Shown: in pieces, positions 43,959 to 52,508 of the stretch
How the letters are laid out: each line of letters starts with the position of its first letter
Numbering within the stretch: position 1 is the first letter of the stretch
Source: Duganella sp. Root1480D1
Lineage (GTDB): Bacteria; Pseudomonadota; Gammaproteobacteria; Burkholderiales; Burkholderiaceae_D
Assembly: GCF_001427305.1 (NCBI RefSeq)
Contig: NZ_LMFZ01000005.1
Location: 1 to 64,000 of the forward strand
Length of the DNA stretch: 64,000 nt
Direction of reading: 5' to 3'
Notes under the pieces: generated by a model
Databases searched by the model: none
What the model was told of the DNA's origin: nothing
The model's input: the letters and a program-made list of their open reading frames with translations, nothing else
Translations under genes and position numbers: made by a program

Positions 43959-45440
43959 ATGGCTTCCGTAATCAACACCAACATCTCGTCCCTGAACTCG
44001 CAGCGCAACCTGACCGCATCCCAGAACAGCCTGTCGACTTCCCTGCAACGTCTGTCCTCCGGCCTGCGTATCAACAGCGCTAAAGACGACGCGGCTGGCC
44101 TGGCGATTTCCGACCGTATGTCTTCCCAGATCCGCGGTATGAACCAAGCTGTGCGCAACGCCAACGACGGCGTTTCGCTGGCTCAGACCGCTGAAGGCGC
44201 GCTGGCTTCCTCCGGCGACATCCTGCAGCGTATCCGCGAACTGGCAGTGCAGTCCTCCAACGCCACCAACTCTTCTTCGGACCGTCAGGCCCTGCAGACT
44301 GAAGTTGGCCAACTGGCGTCGGAACTGAACCGCGTTGCACAAACCACCACCTTCAACGGCCAGAACCTGCTGGACGGCACCATGGGTACCGCCACCTTCC
44401 AGGTTGGTGCTGATGCGAACCAGACCATCTCGGCCAGCGGTGCTAACTTCCTGACCAACACCTACGGCGACAACCGTGTGGAAAACAACCAGGTTGCTGC
44501 TGGTGCCACCACCAAGCTGGTAGCCGGCCAGGCTATCGACGTGGCAGGTGTGCGCGGCGCCGCCAGCTACACCACCGTGGCAGGTGATTCCGCCAAGTCG
44601 ATCGCTGCTGGCGTGAACAAGCAGACGTCCCAGACCGGCGTGACCGCCACTGCACGTACCGACGTCAACCTGGCGCTGGGTACCGGCCAGTCCTACTCGA
44701 TCGACCTGGTCGGCGACAACGTTGGCTCCGCTGTACGCGTTTCGTTCTCGACTGGTGCAACCGTTTCTTCGGCAACCGACTATGCATCCGGCATCAACGC
44801 CATCAATGCCCAGTCCGCCAAGACCGGCATCACCGCCCAGTACGACGAAAAGAACGGCGGCATCAAGCTGACCAGCTCCACTGGCGCTGACATCTCGATG
44901 GTGAACCAGGCATCGGCTGCCAACAGCAAGCTGGACGTGTCGACCTACACCACGGCCAACGCCCTGACCACGGCATTCGACGCCAAAGCTGCCGCTGCTA
45001 CCGCAGTGGGCAACGGCCGCGTGACGTTTGACTCGGAAAGCTCGTTCTCGGTCAAGGATAACGGCTCTGGCTTCGGTGTGGGCGCTGCTGCTGCTGCCAC
45101 CACCATCCAGGCTTCGAACCTGAAGGCCGTATCGACCCTGGACGTGACCACCTTCGACAACGCCCAGCTGGCAATCAAGATTGCCGATGCCGCCCTGGCT
45201 TCGGTGAACAACCAGCGCGCTGCCTACGGTGCACTGCAGTCCCGCTTCTCGTCGACCATCTCGAACCTGAGCACGACGACCGAGAACCTGTCTGCATCCC
45301 GTAGCCGCATCCAGGACACCGACTTTGCTGCAGAAACCGCCAGCCTGACCCGCGGCCAGATCCTGCAACAAGCTGGTACCGCGATGCTGGCCCAAGCCAA
45401 CTCGCTGCCGAACGGCGTGCTGAGCCTGCTGCGCGGCTAA
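43959..45440 (+). CDS. fliC: Flagellin
   Basis: 493 aa; GGAGAAA lies upstream of the ATG. The conserved N-terminal D0/D1 part ([20 protein letters not shown], to about 150) and C-terminal D1/D0 part (from about 395, ending [12 protein letters not shown]) enclose a variable, Ala/Thr/Ser-rich centre of about 240 residues exposed on the filament. It is exported by the flagellar type III system with FliS as chaperone and polymerises under the FliD cap. Two sigma-28-type sites precede it and a strong terminator follows. Confidence 0.97.
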   Translation: MASVINTNISSLNSQRNLTASQNSLSTSLQRLSSGLRINSAKDDAAGLAISDRMSSQIRGMNQAVRNANDGVSLAQTAEGALASSGDILQRIRELAVQSSNATNSSSDRQALQTEVGQLASELNRVAQTTTFNGQNLLDGTMGTATFQVGADANQTISASGANFLTNTYGDNRVENNQVAAGATTKLVAGQAIDVAGVRGAASYTTVAGDSAKSIAAGVNKQTSQTGVTATARTDVNLALGTGQSYSIDLVGDNVGSAVRVSFSTGATVSSATDYASGINAINAQSAKTGITAQYDEKNGGIKLTSSTGADISMVNQASAANSKLDVSTYTTANALTTAFDAKAAAATAVGNGRVTFDSESSFSVKDNGSGFGVGAAAAATTIQASNLKAVSTLDVTTFDNAQLAIKIADAALASVNNQRAAYGALQSRFSSTISNLSTTTENLSASRSRIQDTDFAAETASLTRGQILQQAGTAMLAQANSLPNGVLSLLRG

Positions 45441-45465
45441 TCGCAGAACGCTAGCTGAAAAGCGG

Positions 45466-45500
45466 TTCCCCGCTCCGGTTCGCCGGACCGGGGAATTTTT
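45466..45500 (+). terminator. Terminator between fliC and flaG
   Basis: TTCCCCG and CCGG in one arm (45466-45478) pair with CCGG and GGGGAA in the other (45483-45495), TTCG loop, one internal mismatch, then TTTTT. Partial read-through would give low flaG and high fliC expression. Confidence 0.9.
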
Positions 45501-45514
45501 CGTAGGAGGTCTGT

Positions 45515-45889
45515 ATGACTATCGATTCAATTACTGCTACTGTGCCGCGGCTTGACCGTGGCATTGCGGTCCCGGACTTCGTGGCCCTCCCGGTGGCAGG
45601 CCGCAGCCCTGCTGCTGCGGTGGAAACCATCGATGCGGTCAAGGCCAAGGAGGCAACGCCTTCCAAGAAGGATGTGGAAGAAGCGGTCGCCAAGCTGAAC
45701 AAGACGGTGCAGGAACGCGCCCAAAGCCTGCTGTTTTCCATCGACGATGACAGCCACCGCACGGTCGTCAAAGTGATCGACCAGCATACCAAGGAAGTAT
45801 TGCGCCAGATCCCGACTCCGGAAGCGCTGGAGATCGCGAAAGCCATCGATGCCTTCAAGGGTGGCTGGCTGGTTGATCAAGAAGCCTGA
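45515..45889 (+). CDS. flaG: Flagellar protein FlaG
   Basis: 124 aa, with TAGGAGG upstream of the ATG. The C-terminal half, AQSLLFSIDDDSHRTVVKVI, then EVLRQIPTPEALEIA, is the FlaG family core. FlaG affects filament length and is commonly found between fliC and fliD. It has its own downstream terminator. Confidence 0.93.
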   Translation: MTIDSITATVPRLDRGIAVPDFVALPVAGRSPAAAVETIDAVKAKEATPSKKDVEEAVAKLNKTVQERAQSLLFSIDDDSHRTVVKVIDQHTKEVLRQIPTPEALEIAKAIDAFKGGWLVDQEA

Positions 45890-45909
45890 GCCCTGGCAAC
45901 AGGATTCCC

Positions 45910-45945
45910 GGCCCGGCCTGCCCTTGCGGCAGCCCGGGCCTTTTT
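45910..45945 (+). terminator. Terminator after flaG
   Basis: GGCCCGG (45910-45916) pairs with CCGGGCC (45934-45940), with an inner CTGC/GCAG stem, followed by TTTTT. Confidence 0.9.
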
Positions 45946-46009
45946 ACGTTATGCTGTTCCAACGGCCAGCTTGTCTTTTCGGTCACGAATAAACAGGTAT
46001 TTCCCCCTC

Positions 46010-46036
46010 TCAAGTCCACTTTGAATCTGCCGTAAA
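46010..46036 (+). promoter_or_regulatory. Sigma-28-like promoter upstream of fliD
   Basis: TCAAGTCC, 11 bp, then GCCGTAAA fits the FliA layout with exact 15-bp spacing between the TCAA and GCCGTAAA cores. The predicted start leaves a leader of about 30 nt to the GTG of fliD. Confidence 0.65.
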
Positions 46037-46072
46037 CAAGTTAGACTTATCTTGTTTCCTCAGGAGTTAGCC

Positions 46073-48730
46073 GTGGCCCTTTCCAGCACCCCAGCACTGT
46101 CATCCCCCGGTATCGGTTCGGGCCTGAATGTCAACGACATCGTTGACAAACTGATGGCCGCCGAAGCGGCGCCACTGTCGGGTTACGACAAGAAGACCGC
46201 GTCCTACCAATCCAAGCTCAGCGCGTTCGGCCAGTTGAGCGGTGCGGTCGGCGTGTTCCAGAGTGCACTGAGCGGGCTCAATTCGGCTTCCTCCTTCAAG
46301 GGCCTGTCGACCACGATCGGCAACAAGGATGTGCTGGGCGCCTCGGCCTCGTCGAATGCCGTGGCCGGCAACTACCGGATCAATGTCTCGCAGATCGCCC
46401 AGGCCCAGACCCTGATGGCCAGCGGCCTGACCAGCAAGACTTCCACCATCGGGCTGGGCGGTTCGACCACCCTGTTTTTCCAGTTCGGCAGCACCAGTGG
46501 CAGTTTCGGCCTGCAAGGCACCGGTTTGAGCTCATCCATGCTGACCAGCGGGCTGAGCAATGGCTCGCTCTCGATCAATGGCACTGCGATTGCCACTTCG
46601 GCCAGCACCAACAACGCCAGCGCCCTGGCCAGCGCCATCAACGAAAAGAGCACCACCACCGGCGTCACTGCCAGCGTATCGAATATCTTCTCGACCTTCG
46701 GCGACGTCGCCACCGGGGCCGGCGGCTCTTACAGCCTGAAAGTCGGCAACACCGTGATCGCCAGCCAGGGCGCGGACGTGGCGGCCGGTGCCGGCGTCAC
46801 CGCCGCTTCCCTCGATGCCGACCTGGCCAATGCCGGCGGCGCCACCGCCACGGCGCTGGCCGCAGCCGGCATCACCTTCACCGGCAGCGCGGCGGCCGGC
46901 ACCCTTGAATTCCGCAGCGCCAGCGGCGCCAGCGTTGCCATTACCGAAACGGCAACCGGCGTCACCGGCGGCGCCAAGACCGCGGCCGGCGCCGCCAATG
47001 CGGGCGCCAGCTACACCTCGGCCAGCAGCGTGACCCTGGCTTCGGCCAACGGCAACCCGATCACCATTGCCGGCAGCAACCCGGCCGCAGCGGGCCTGAC
47101 GGCAGGCACCGGCGGCGCCATGCTGGGCGGCGGCTTTAGCCAGGACGCCAGCCAGCCTTCCGGCTCGGTCGTGATCGACAGCAGCAACAACACGCTGCAA
47201 GGCGTGGCCGACGCGATCAACAAGGCCAGCCTGGGCGTGACCGCGACCATCGTGTCCGACGGCAGCGCCAACCCGTATCACCTGGTGCTGACCTCCAACA
47301 AGACCGGCGAAAACGCCTCGATGAAGATCAGCCTGAGCGGCGATGGCAGCAACCCGCCCGACGCGGCACTGCAAACCTTGCTCGGCTATGACCCGGGCGG
47401 CAGCCAGACCATGCAGCAGACCACGGCGGCGCAGGACACCAAGCTGACCGTGAACGGCATTGCCGTCAGCAGCCACTCGACCACGGTCAGCGAAGCGATC
47501 CAGGGCGTCAGCATGAACGTCAACCAGGTCGGCAGCAGCACCCTCAACGTGTCGCGCGACACCGCCACGCTGAAGTCCAACCTGCAGTCCTTCGTCAAGG
47601 CGTACAACGACCTCAGCGGCGCATTGAAGAAGCTGACCGCCTACGATCCGGAAACCAAGAAAGCCGGCGCGCTGCAAGGCGACCCGACGGCCCAGTCGAT
47701 GCAGGCGCAACTGCGCCGCATGCTGGGCGGGCAGATCACCGGCCTGTCGGGCGGCTTGACCAACCTGGGCCAGGTCGGCATTTCCTTCGGCAAGGATGGC
47801 ACGCTGAACCTCGACGATGCCAAACTGAGCAAGGCGATCGACAGCAACTTCGGCGATATCGCCGGCCTGTTTACCGCGATCGGCAAGGCCACCGACCCGA
47901 ATGTCAACTTTGTCAGCTCGACCGCCAAGACCAAGCCTGGCACCTTCGACCTGAACATCACTGCCCTGGCCAGCCAGGGTTCGCTGACCAGTGCCGCTGC
48001 CGTGGGCGCGACCACCACCATCGCTTCCAATACGGTGTGGGCGGTATCCCTCAACGACAGCACCCCGAGCAACTCGAAGAACATCGCCAACGTCACCATC
48101 CCGGCCGGCACCTATTCCGCTGCCGACCTGGCGAAAATCGTGCAATCGTCGATCAACGGCACGTCCGCTTTCTCGTCGAACGGTGCCAGCGTTGCGGCCT
48201 CGATCGACAGCAACGGCAAGCTGGTGCTGTCGTCGAGCAAATACGGCTCGGTCTCGAACATCGGGCTGACCGACGTCAGCGGCAGCACCGTCTCCAGCGT
48301 GTTCGGTGGCGCCAGCCCGGTGGCTGGCACCGACGTGGCCGGTACCCTGGGCGGCAAGGCCGTGGTCGGCAGCGGCCAGACCCTGACCGGTGCCGACGGC
48401 AGCGATGCCGAAGGCTTGAAGATCGAAATCACCGGCGGCGCCCTGGGCGACCGCGGCACCGTCGGCTTCTCGCAGGGCTACGCCTACCAGCTCAACAACC
48501 TGGCCACGTCCTTCCTCGGCACCGGCGGCTTGCTCAGCAGCGTGACCGATGGCCTGAACAAGAGCATCAAGGATGTCACCAAGCAGCGCGACGCCTTCTC
48601 GGCCAAGCTGGACGACATCGAAAAACGCTACCGGACCCAGTTCACCCGGCTCGACGCGACCCTGTCGAAGATGCAGAGCACGCAAGCGTATTTGACTCAG
48701 CAACTGGCCGCCCTGGCCGCCAATAGCTGA
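46073..48730 (+). CDS. fliD: Flagellar cap protein FliD (large form)
   Basis: 885 aa from a GTG at 46073, which has CAGGAG 6 nt upstream; a TTG further up lacks one. The N-terminal FliD domain (SPGIGSGLNVNDIVDKLMAA) and the C-terminal region ending in a coiled coil (KDVTKQRDAFSAKLDDIEKR) are conserved. Most FliD proteins have about 450-680 residues. The extra length is in the centre (about 150-380 and 620-760), Ala/Gly/Ser/Thr-rich with flagellin-hook-like repeats, so extra surface domains are likely. It caps the filament and guides flagellin folding. Confidence 0.95.
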   Translation: MALSSTPALSSPGIGSGLNVNDIVDKLMAAEAAPLSGYDKKTASYQSKLSAFGQLSGAVGVFQSALSGLNSASSFKGLSTTIGNKDVLGASASSNAVAGNYRINVSQIAQAQTLMASGLTSKTSTIGLGGSTTLFFQFGSTSGSFGLQGTGLSSSMLTSGLSNGSLSINGTAIATSASTNNASALASAINEKSTTTGVTASVSNIFSTFGDVATGAGGSYSLKVGNTVIASQGADVAAGAGVTAASLDADLANAGGATATALAAAGITFTGSAAAGTLEFRSASGASVAITETATGVTGGAKTAAGAANAGASYTSASSVTLASANGNPITIAGSNPAAAGLTAGTGGAMLGGGFSQDASQPSGSVVIDSSNNTLQGVADAINKASLGVTATIVSDGSANPYHLVLTSNKTGENASMKISLSGDGSNPPDAALQTLLGYDPGGSQTMQQTTAAQDTKLTVNGIAVSSHSTTVSEAIQGVSMNVNQVGSSTLNVSRDTATLKSNLQSFVKAYNDLSGALKKLTAYDPETKKAGALQGDPTAQSMQAQLRRMLGGQITGLSGGLTNLGQVGISFGKDGTLNLDDAKLSKAIDSNFGDIAGLFTAIGKATDPNVNFVSSTAKTKPGTFDLNITALASQGSLTSAAAVGATTTIASNTVWAVSLNDSTPSNSKNIANVTIPAGTYSAADLAKIVQSSINGTSAFSSNGASVAASIDSNGKLVLSSSKYGSVSNIGLTDVSGSTVSSVFGGASPVAGTDVAGTLGGKAVVGSGQTLTGADGSDAEGLKIEITGGALGDRGTVGFSQGYAYQLNNLATSFLGTGGLLSSVTDGLNKSIKDVTKQRDAFSAKLDDIEKRYRTQFTRLDATLSKMQSTQAYLTQQLAALAANS

Positions 48731-48751
48731 TCGCAGGAATAAGGAGAGATT

Positions 48752-49189
48752 ATGTTTGGTACTACTTCTCGCGGCGTCAACGCCTACGCCAAAGTCGGCC
48801 TGGAAACCGGCGTCAGCTCCGCCTCGCCGCACAAGCTGATTGTCATGCTTTACGACGGCGCGCTGGCGGCCATCATGACCGCGATTACGCAAATGAATGC
48901 CGGCAACGTGCAGGAGAAAGGCAAGTCGATCTCCAAAGCGATCCGCATCATCGACGATGGCCTGCGTGCCAGCCTGGACAAGGAAGTGGGCGGCGAAATC
49001 GCCCGCAACCTCGATGCCCTGTACGACTACATGAGCCGCCGCCTGCTGGAGGCGAACCTCAAGAACCAGCCGGACATCCTGGAAGAAGTGCGCGGCCTGC
49101 TGGCCGACTTGCGCGACACCTGGAACCAGATCGGCGGCAACCCGGCCCCGACCAATAATACCCAGCCTGCTGCCATGGCCAGCATGTAA
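48752..49189 (+). CDS. fliS: Flagellin export chaperone FliS
   Basis: 145 aa, four-helix bundle pattern with the family motif SPHKLIVMLYDGAL near 26-39 and KAIRIIDDGLRASLD. It binds the flagellin C-terminus and prevents premature assembly in the cytosol. It follows fliD by 21 bp. Confidence 0.96.
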   Translation: MFGTTSRGVNAYAKVGLETGVSSASPHKLIVMLYDGALAAIMTAITQMNAGNVQEKGKSISKAIRIIDDGLRASLDKEVGGEIARNLDALYDYMSRRLLEANLKNQPDILEEVRGLLADLRDTWNQIGGNPAPTNNTQPAAMASM

Positions 49190-49201
49190 TAGAGGACGAC
49201 G

Positions 49202-49528
49202 ATGACGAACGTGGAAGTTTTGACCGCCTACGCTGCAATGGCAGCACTGACCCACAAAATGGTGGCGGCAGCAACGATGTCCGACTGGGACGGACTGGAA
49301 GTGCTGGAAGCCCAGGTGGCGGCCCAGGTGGCCCTGCTGCGCGGCAATGAAGAAGCAGTGCTGCTGGACGCCGGCGAGCGCCAGCAGAAGCTCGGCCTGA
49401 TCAAGCAGATGCTGGACGACGACCGCCAGATCCGCGACCTGACCATGCCGTGGATGGCTCAGCTATCCAAACTGATCAACAACACCGGCACTGAACGGCG
49501 CCTGGCCGCCGCCTACGGCGCCGTCTGA
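49202..49528 (+). CDS. fliT: Flagellar protein FliT
   Basis: 108 aa, all helical, with DWDGLEVLEAQVAAQVALL and KQMLDDDRQIRDLTMPWM in the FliT pattern. FliT is the FliD export chaperone and in enterics also inhibits FlhDC. It is 12 bp after fliS. Confidence 0.88.
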   Translation: MTNVEVLTAYAAMAALTHKMVAAATMSDWDGLEVLEAQVAAQVALLRGNEEAVLLDAGERQQKLGLIKQMLDDDRQIRDLTMPWMAQLSKLINNTGTERRLAAAYGAV

Positions 49529-49542
49529 GCGGGGCGGCTGCC

Positions 49543-50817
49543 ATGCTGCCCCCGCGCCTGGATGTCCGCGGCGTCAGCGCCACCAGCGCGGCATCGGCCG
49601 CGCCAGCCGTTGCGGCCCCGCGCCAGGAAGCCTTCCAGCGCGCCCTCTCGCAAATGGTCGGGCAAACCCTGCCGGCCCAGGTCCTCAGCAAATTTTCCGA
49701 TGGCAGTTTCCTGGTGCGCGTGGCCGATACCAATGCGCGCATGCTGCTGCCAAACGGCATCAACACCGGCGATGCATTGCCGCTGACCGTGGTCAGTGGC
49801 CAGCCGCGCGCCACGCTGCAAGTGGGCGCCGGCAATCCGCAGGCCGGCCAGATGGCCACCTTCGTCAGCGGCGACCAGATGCCCGACATGCCAGGCGAAG
49901 CCCGCCTGCCCTCGCAGGAAGCGGCCATCCTCAACCTCAGCGGCAAGCAGCCATCGGCAGCCAGCGGCGCGGCCGCCGATGCCACTGGCCAGCCTGGCGC
50001 CGCGCAAGCCCAGGGCCGCACCCTGAGCCCCGGCGCCGCCCTGCTCAGCAAAGCGCCGCTGGTACCGGCCGACCAGTTGCCCTCACTCGGCAAGGACACC
50101 CCGCAAGCGGCGCTCAGTCCCGCCGCACGCGCCATCGCCAGCGCCCTGGCCTCGGCTTACACCATGCCCGGCGTGCCGGTCACCATCAACGGCAAGACGC
50201 CGCTCAGCGCCGGCGGCCCGCCCGACACGGGCAAACTCAGCCAGGGTTTGCAGCGCGCCCTCGGCGATAGCGGCCTGTTCTACGAATCCCACGTGGCCGA
50301 ATGGGCCGAAGGCAAGCGCCCCCTGCAAGACCTGCAGCGCGAGCCGCAGATGCAGCGCCAGGGCGCCGCGCAAGGCCAGGCCGATGCCCTGGCAAAGGCC
50401 CTGGCCGGTCCCGACCTGTCCGCCGCGCAGATGATCAACCAGCAGTTGCACACCCACGAACAGGGCAAGCTCATGTGGCAAGGCGAAGCCTGGCCCGGCC
50501 AGCAGATGCAATGGCTGGTGGAACGCGAGCAGCAAGGCGACGGCGGCGGCAAAGGCGGCCGCAGCGAAGGCCGCGATGGCGAAGCCGACCCGGTCTGGCG
50601 CAGCGGCGTGCGCTTCCGCTTCCCCATACTGGGCAAAGTGGCCGCCAACGTCACCCTGGTCGGCGACCAGGTGCACATCGCGGTGCAGTCGGGGTCGGAA
50701 GACACCGCCGCCACGCTGCGCGCCTGGGCCGGCGCCTTGCAGCAGGCCATGGATGCCGCCGGCGCGCCGCTGGCCTCGCTCGCCATCAATGCCGAGGCCA
50801 AAGATGGCGCCGAATGA
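49543..50817 (+). CDS. FliK-like hook-length control paralogue
   Basis: 424 aa. A Gln/Ala/Pro-rich, poorly structured N-terminal part is followed by a C-terminal domain with VRFRFPILGKVAANVTLVGD and HIAVQSGSEDTAATLRAW, the layout of the FliK C-terminal (Flg_hook) domain. The canonical fliK is at 57978, so this is a second copy. It overlaps by 14 bp the short FlhB C-terminal homologue that follows, so the pair mirrors the FliK-FlhB switch partnership. A role in filament-stage specificity control is inference. Confidence 0.8.
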   Translation: MLPPRLDVRGVSATSAASAAPAVAAPRQEAFQRALSQMVGQTLPAQVLSKFSDGSFLVRVADTNARMLLPNGINTGDALPLTVVSGQPRATLQVGAGNPQAGQMATFVSGDQMPDMPGEARLPSQEAAILNLSGKQPSAASGAAADATGQPGAAQAQGRTLSPGAALLSKAPLVPADQLPSLGKDTPQAALSPAARAIASALASAYTMPGVPVTINGKTPLSAGGPPDTGKLSQGLQRALGDSGLFYESHVAEWAEGKRPLQDLQREPQMQRQGAAQGQADALAKALAGPDLSAAQMINQQLHTHEQGKLMWQGEAWPGQQMQWLVEREQQGDGGGKGGRSEGRDGEADPVWRSGVRFRFPILGKVAANVTLVGDQVHIAVQSGSEDTAATLRAWAGALQQAMDAAGAPLASLAINAEAKDGAE

Positions 50818-51160
50818 CAATAGCGAGCAGCCGCGCAAGCCGCTGCAAAGTGCCGTCGCCCTGGCCTACAAGAGCGGCGAAGCGGCACCAAAAGTCGTCG
50901 CCAAAGGACGCGGGCTGGTAGCGGAGCAAATCATCGCCGTCGCTGCCGAACATGGCGTGCACATCCACGAATCGAAAGAACTGGTGTCCCTGCTGATGGA
51001 AGTGGACCTTGACCAGCAGATCCCGCCACTGCTCTACCGTGTAATTGCGGAACTGTTAGCGTGGCTTTATCATATTGAAGCAGCGCAAAAGACTGGCCAG
51101 CCCCCGCCCCCGGCGCCCGATCTCAGCGTACCGAATGAATCCCCAAAAAACGGACTTTGA
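50804..51160 (+). CDS. FlhB C-terminal-domain homologue (EscU/YscU/HrcU family, soluble)
   Basis: 118 aa from the ATG at 50804, inside the end of the FliK-like gene. It matches only the cytoplasmic FlhB domain (SAVALAYKSGEAAPKVVAKG, then EHGVHIHESKELVSLLMEV and QQIPPLLYRVIAELLAWLY). No membrane helices are present. The autocleavage motif NPTH is absent: the place before AVAL reads KPLQS. So it cannot self-cleave as FlhB does. It may act as a soluble export-switch accessory, as suggested for FlhX-type proteins. Confidence 0.88.
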   Translation: MAPNDNSEQPRKPLQSAVALAYKSGEAAPKVVAKGRGLVAEQIIAVAAEHGVHIHESKELVSLLMEVDLDQQIPPLLYRVIAELLAWLYHIEAAQKTGQPPPPAPDLSVPNESPKNGL

Positions 51161-51921
51161 TGCACAGCTATATTTCGGAATCGGACATGGAAAACTGGCA
51201 TGATTTCGAGGTTTCCTCGCGCCGCGAGATTACCACGCTGCTGCGCAGTATCGGCGAGAAAAACCAGCTGATCCGCATGCTCGTGAAAGGCGAGGCCGAC
51301 GTGTGCGTCACGTCCATCCTGGAGGTCGATGCCGATGGCGGCAACGTGATCCTCGACTGCTCCATCAGTCCCGACCAGAACCGCCGCATCCTCAGCGCCA
51401 AGCGGCTGTCCTTCGAAACCACGCTGGACAAGATCCGCATCATGTTCAGCGGCGACCACATCGAATCGACCACCTTCGAAGGCAGCCCGGCCTTCAAGAT
51501 GCCGCTGCCGGCCAGCCTGGTGCGCCTGCAGCGCCGCGAGTTCTACCGCATTGCCACGCCGGTCACCAATCCCGTGCGCGTGCTGATTCCCCAGCCGGCC
51601 GAACTGGGCGGCGGCAGCAAGCCGTTCCCGCTGTCCGACATCAGTTGCGGCGGCATCGCGATCCTCGACAACAGCCTGGAATTAGGTGACACGATCGGCA
51701 AGGTCTACAGTGACTGCCGCATTGAACTACCTGAAGTGGCCACGATTGCAACCGGCCTGCAGATCCGCAACTCGCTGGACCTGACGCTTTTAAACAACAA
51801 GACCAACCGCCGCCTCGGCTGCCAGTTTGTCGACATGCCGCGCTCCTCGCTGACCGCAGTGCAGCGCTACATCACCAAGCTCGAGCGCGAACGCAACGCC
51901 CGCATCGCCGGCCTAGAATAA
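51160..51921 (+). CDS. ycgR: Flagellar brake protein YcgR (PilZ domain)
   Basis: 253 aa from the ATG at 51160, which overlaps the previous stop (TGATG). The N-terminal YcgR domain (to about 115) is followed by PilZ with the cyclic di-GMP motifs RREFYR near 125-130 and DISCGG near 162. On binding c-di-GMP YcgR slows the motor through FliG/MotA contacts. Its location inside the flagellar cluster and the two GGEEF cyclases in the window fit that role. A bidirectional palindrome follows. Confidence 0.94.
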   Translation: MHSYISESDMENWHDFEVSSRREITTLLRSIGEKNQLIRMLVKGEADVCVTSILEVDADGGNVILDCSISPDQNRRILSAKRLSFETTLDKIRIMFSGDHIESTTFEGSPAFKMPLPASLVRLQRREFYRIATPVTNPVRVLIPQPAELGGGSKPFPLSDISCGGIAILDNSLELGDTIGKVYSDCRIELPEVATIATGLQIRNSLDLTLLNNKTNRRLGCQFVDMPRSSLTAVQRYITKLERERNARIAGLE

Positions 51922-51934
51922 ATTCAAAGACTTA

Positions 51935-51985
51935 AAAAATAGGGACGTACCCCATTTTCGGAAAATGGGGTACGTCCCTATTTTT
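51935..51985. repeat. Palindrome C, 25-bp perfect hairpin with A- and T-tracts
   Basis: Arms 51935-51959 and 51961-51985 (outer part AAAAATAGGGACGTACCCC) pair around a single central base. It sits between convergent ycgR and fliE. The A-tract before and T-tract after make it a terminator in both directions. Its sequence is unrelated to families A and B. Confidence 0.92.
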
Positions 51986-51997
51986 AAGCCCTTGATT

Positions 51998-52339
51998 TTA
52001 TACCTGCATATTCATGATGTCGTGATAGGCCTGCACCAGCTTGTTGCGCACCTGCACGGTGGCCTGGAAGTTGATGCTGGCTTTCTGCATCGAGATCATT
52101 ACGTCCGACAGGTTGACCGAGTCGTCCCCCATCTGGAAGCGCTTGGTCAGCCCTTCGGCCTTGTCCTGGCTGGCCTGGACCGCGTCCAGCGCCCCTTTCA
52201 GGGCGTTGGTGAAGTCGGGCTTCTCCGCCACCTTCTCGGTCTGGATCGCCGGCGGCGTGGCTGCCGGCCGCGTCGCTGCCGCATGAAGCTGGGCGATCAT
52301 GGCCTGGATTTGGCTAGAATCAATTCCGCCTGTTCTCAT
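51998..52339 (-). CDS. fliE: Flagellar hook-basal body complex protein FliE
   Basis: 113 aa, ending VRNKLVQAYHDIMNMQV, the conserved FliE C-terminus, with FTNALKGALDAVQASQDKA in the middle. FliE joins the MS ring to the rod and is exported. It is alone on the minus strand, divergent from fliF, as in enteric bacteria. Confidence 0.95.
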   Translation of the reverse strand: MRTGGIDSSQIQAMIAQLHAAATRPAATPPAIQTEKVAEKPDFTNALKGALDAVQASQDKAEGLTKRFQMGDDSVNLSDVMISMQKASINFQATVQVRNKLVQAYHDIMNMQV

Positions 52340-52508
52340 TTGTTGACTCCAAGATACAATATTCCTGTTTTCAGGCTTCCAGAATACCCGTGTGAAAGCA
52401 AGGGAATAGCCCTGAGCAGGAAGGCAAACGGCCGCCTATTCAGGCCTTTAAATGGCGCAACATCGCCTGATAATGTGCAACAGGCCCATTAACCCACAGT
52501 GATTACCC
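52340..52508. promoter_or_regulatory. Divergent fliE-fliF control region
   Basis: The 169-bp gap must hold promoters for both genes. AAATGGCG at 52450-52457 is one base off the FlhDC half-site AAATAGCG. No second half-site, sigma-54 or sigma-28 element is convincing. FlhDC control is plausible but weakly supported. Confidence 0.35.

Noticed and set aside
46532..49255. Minus-strand open frame of 907 codons opposite fliD and fliS
   Set aside because: Shadow of fliD; no ribosome site and no family resemblance.
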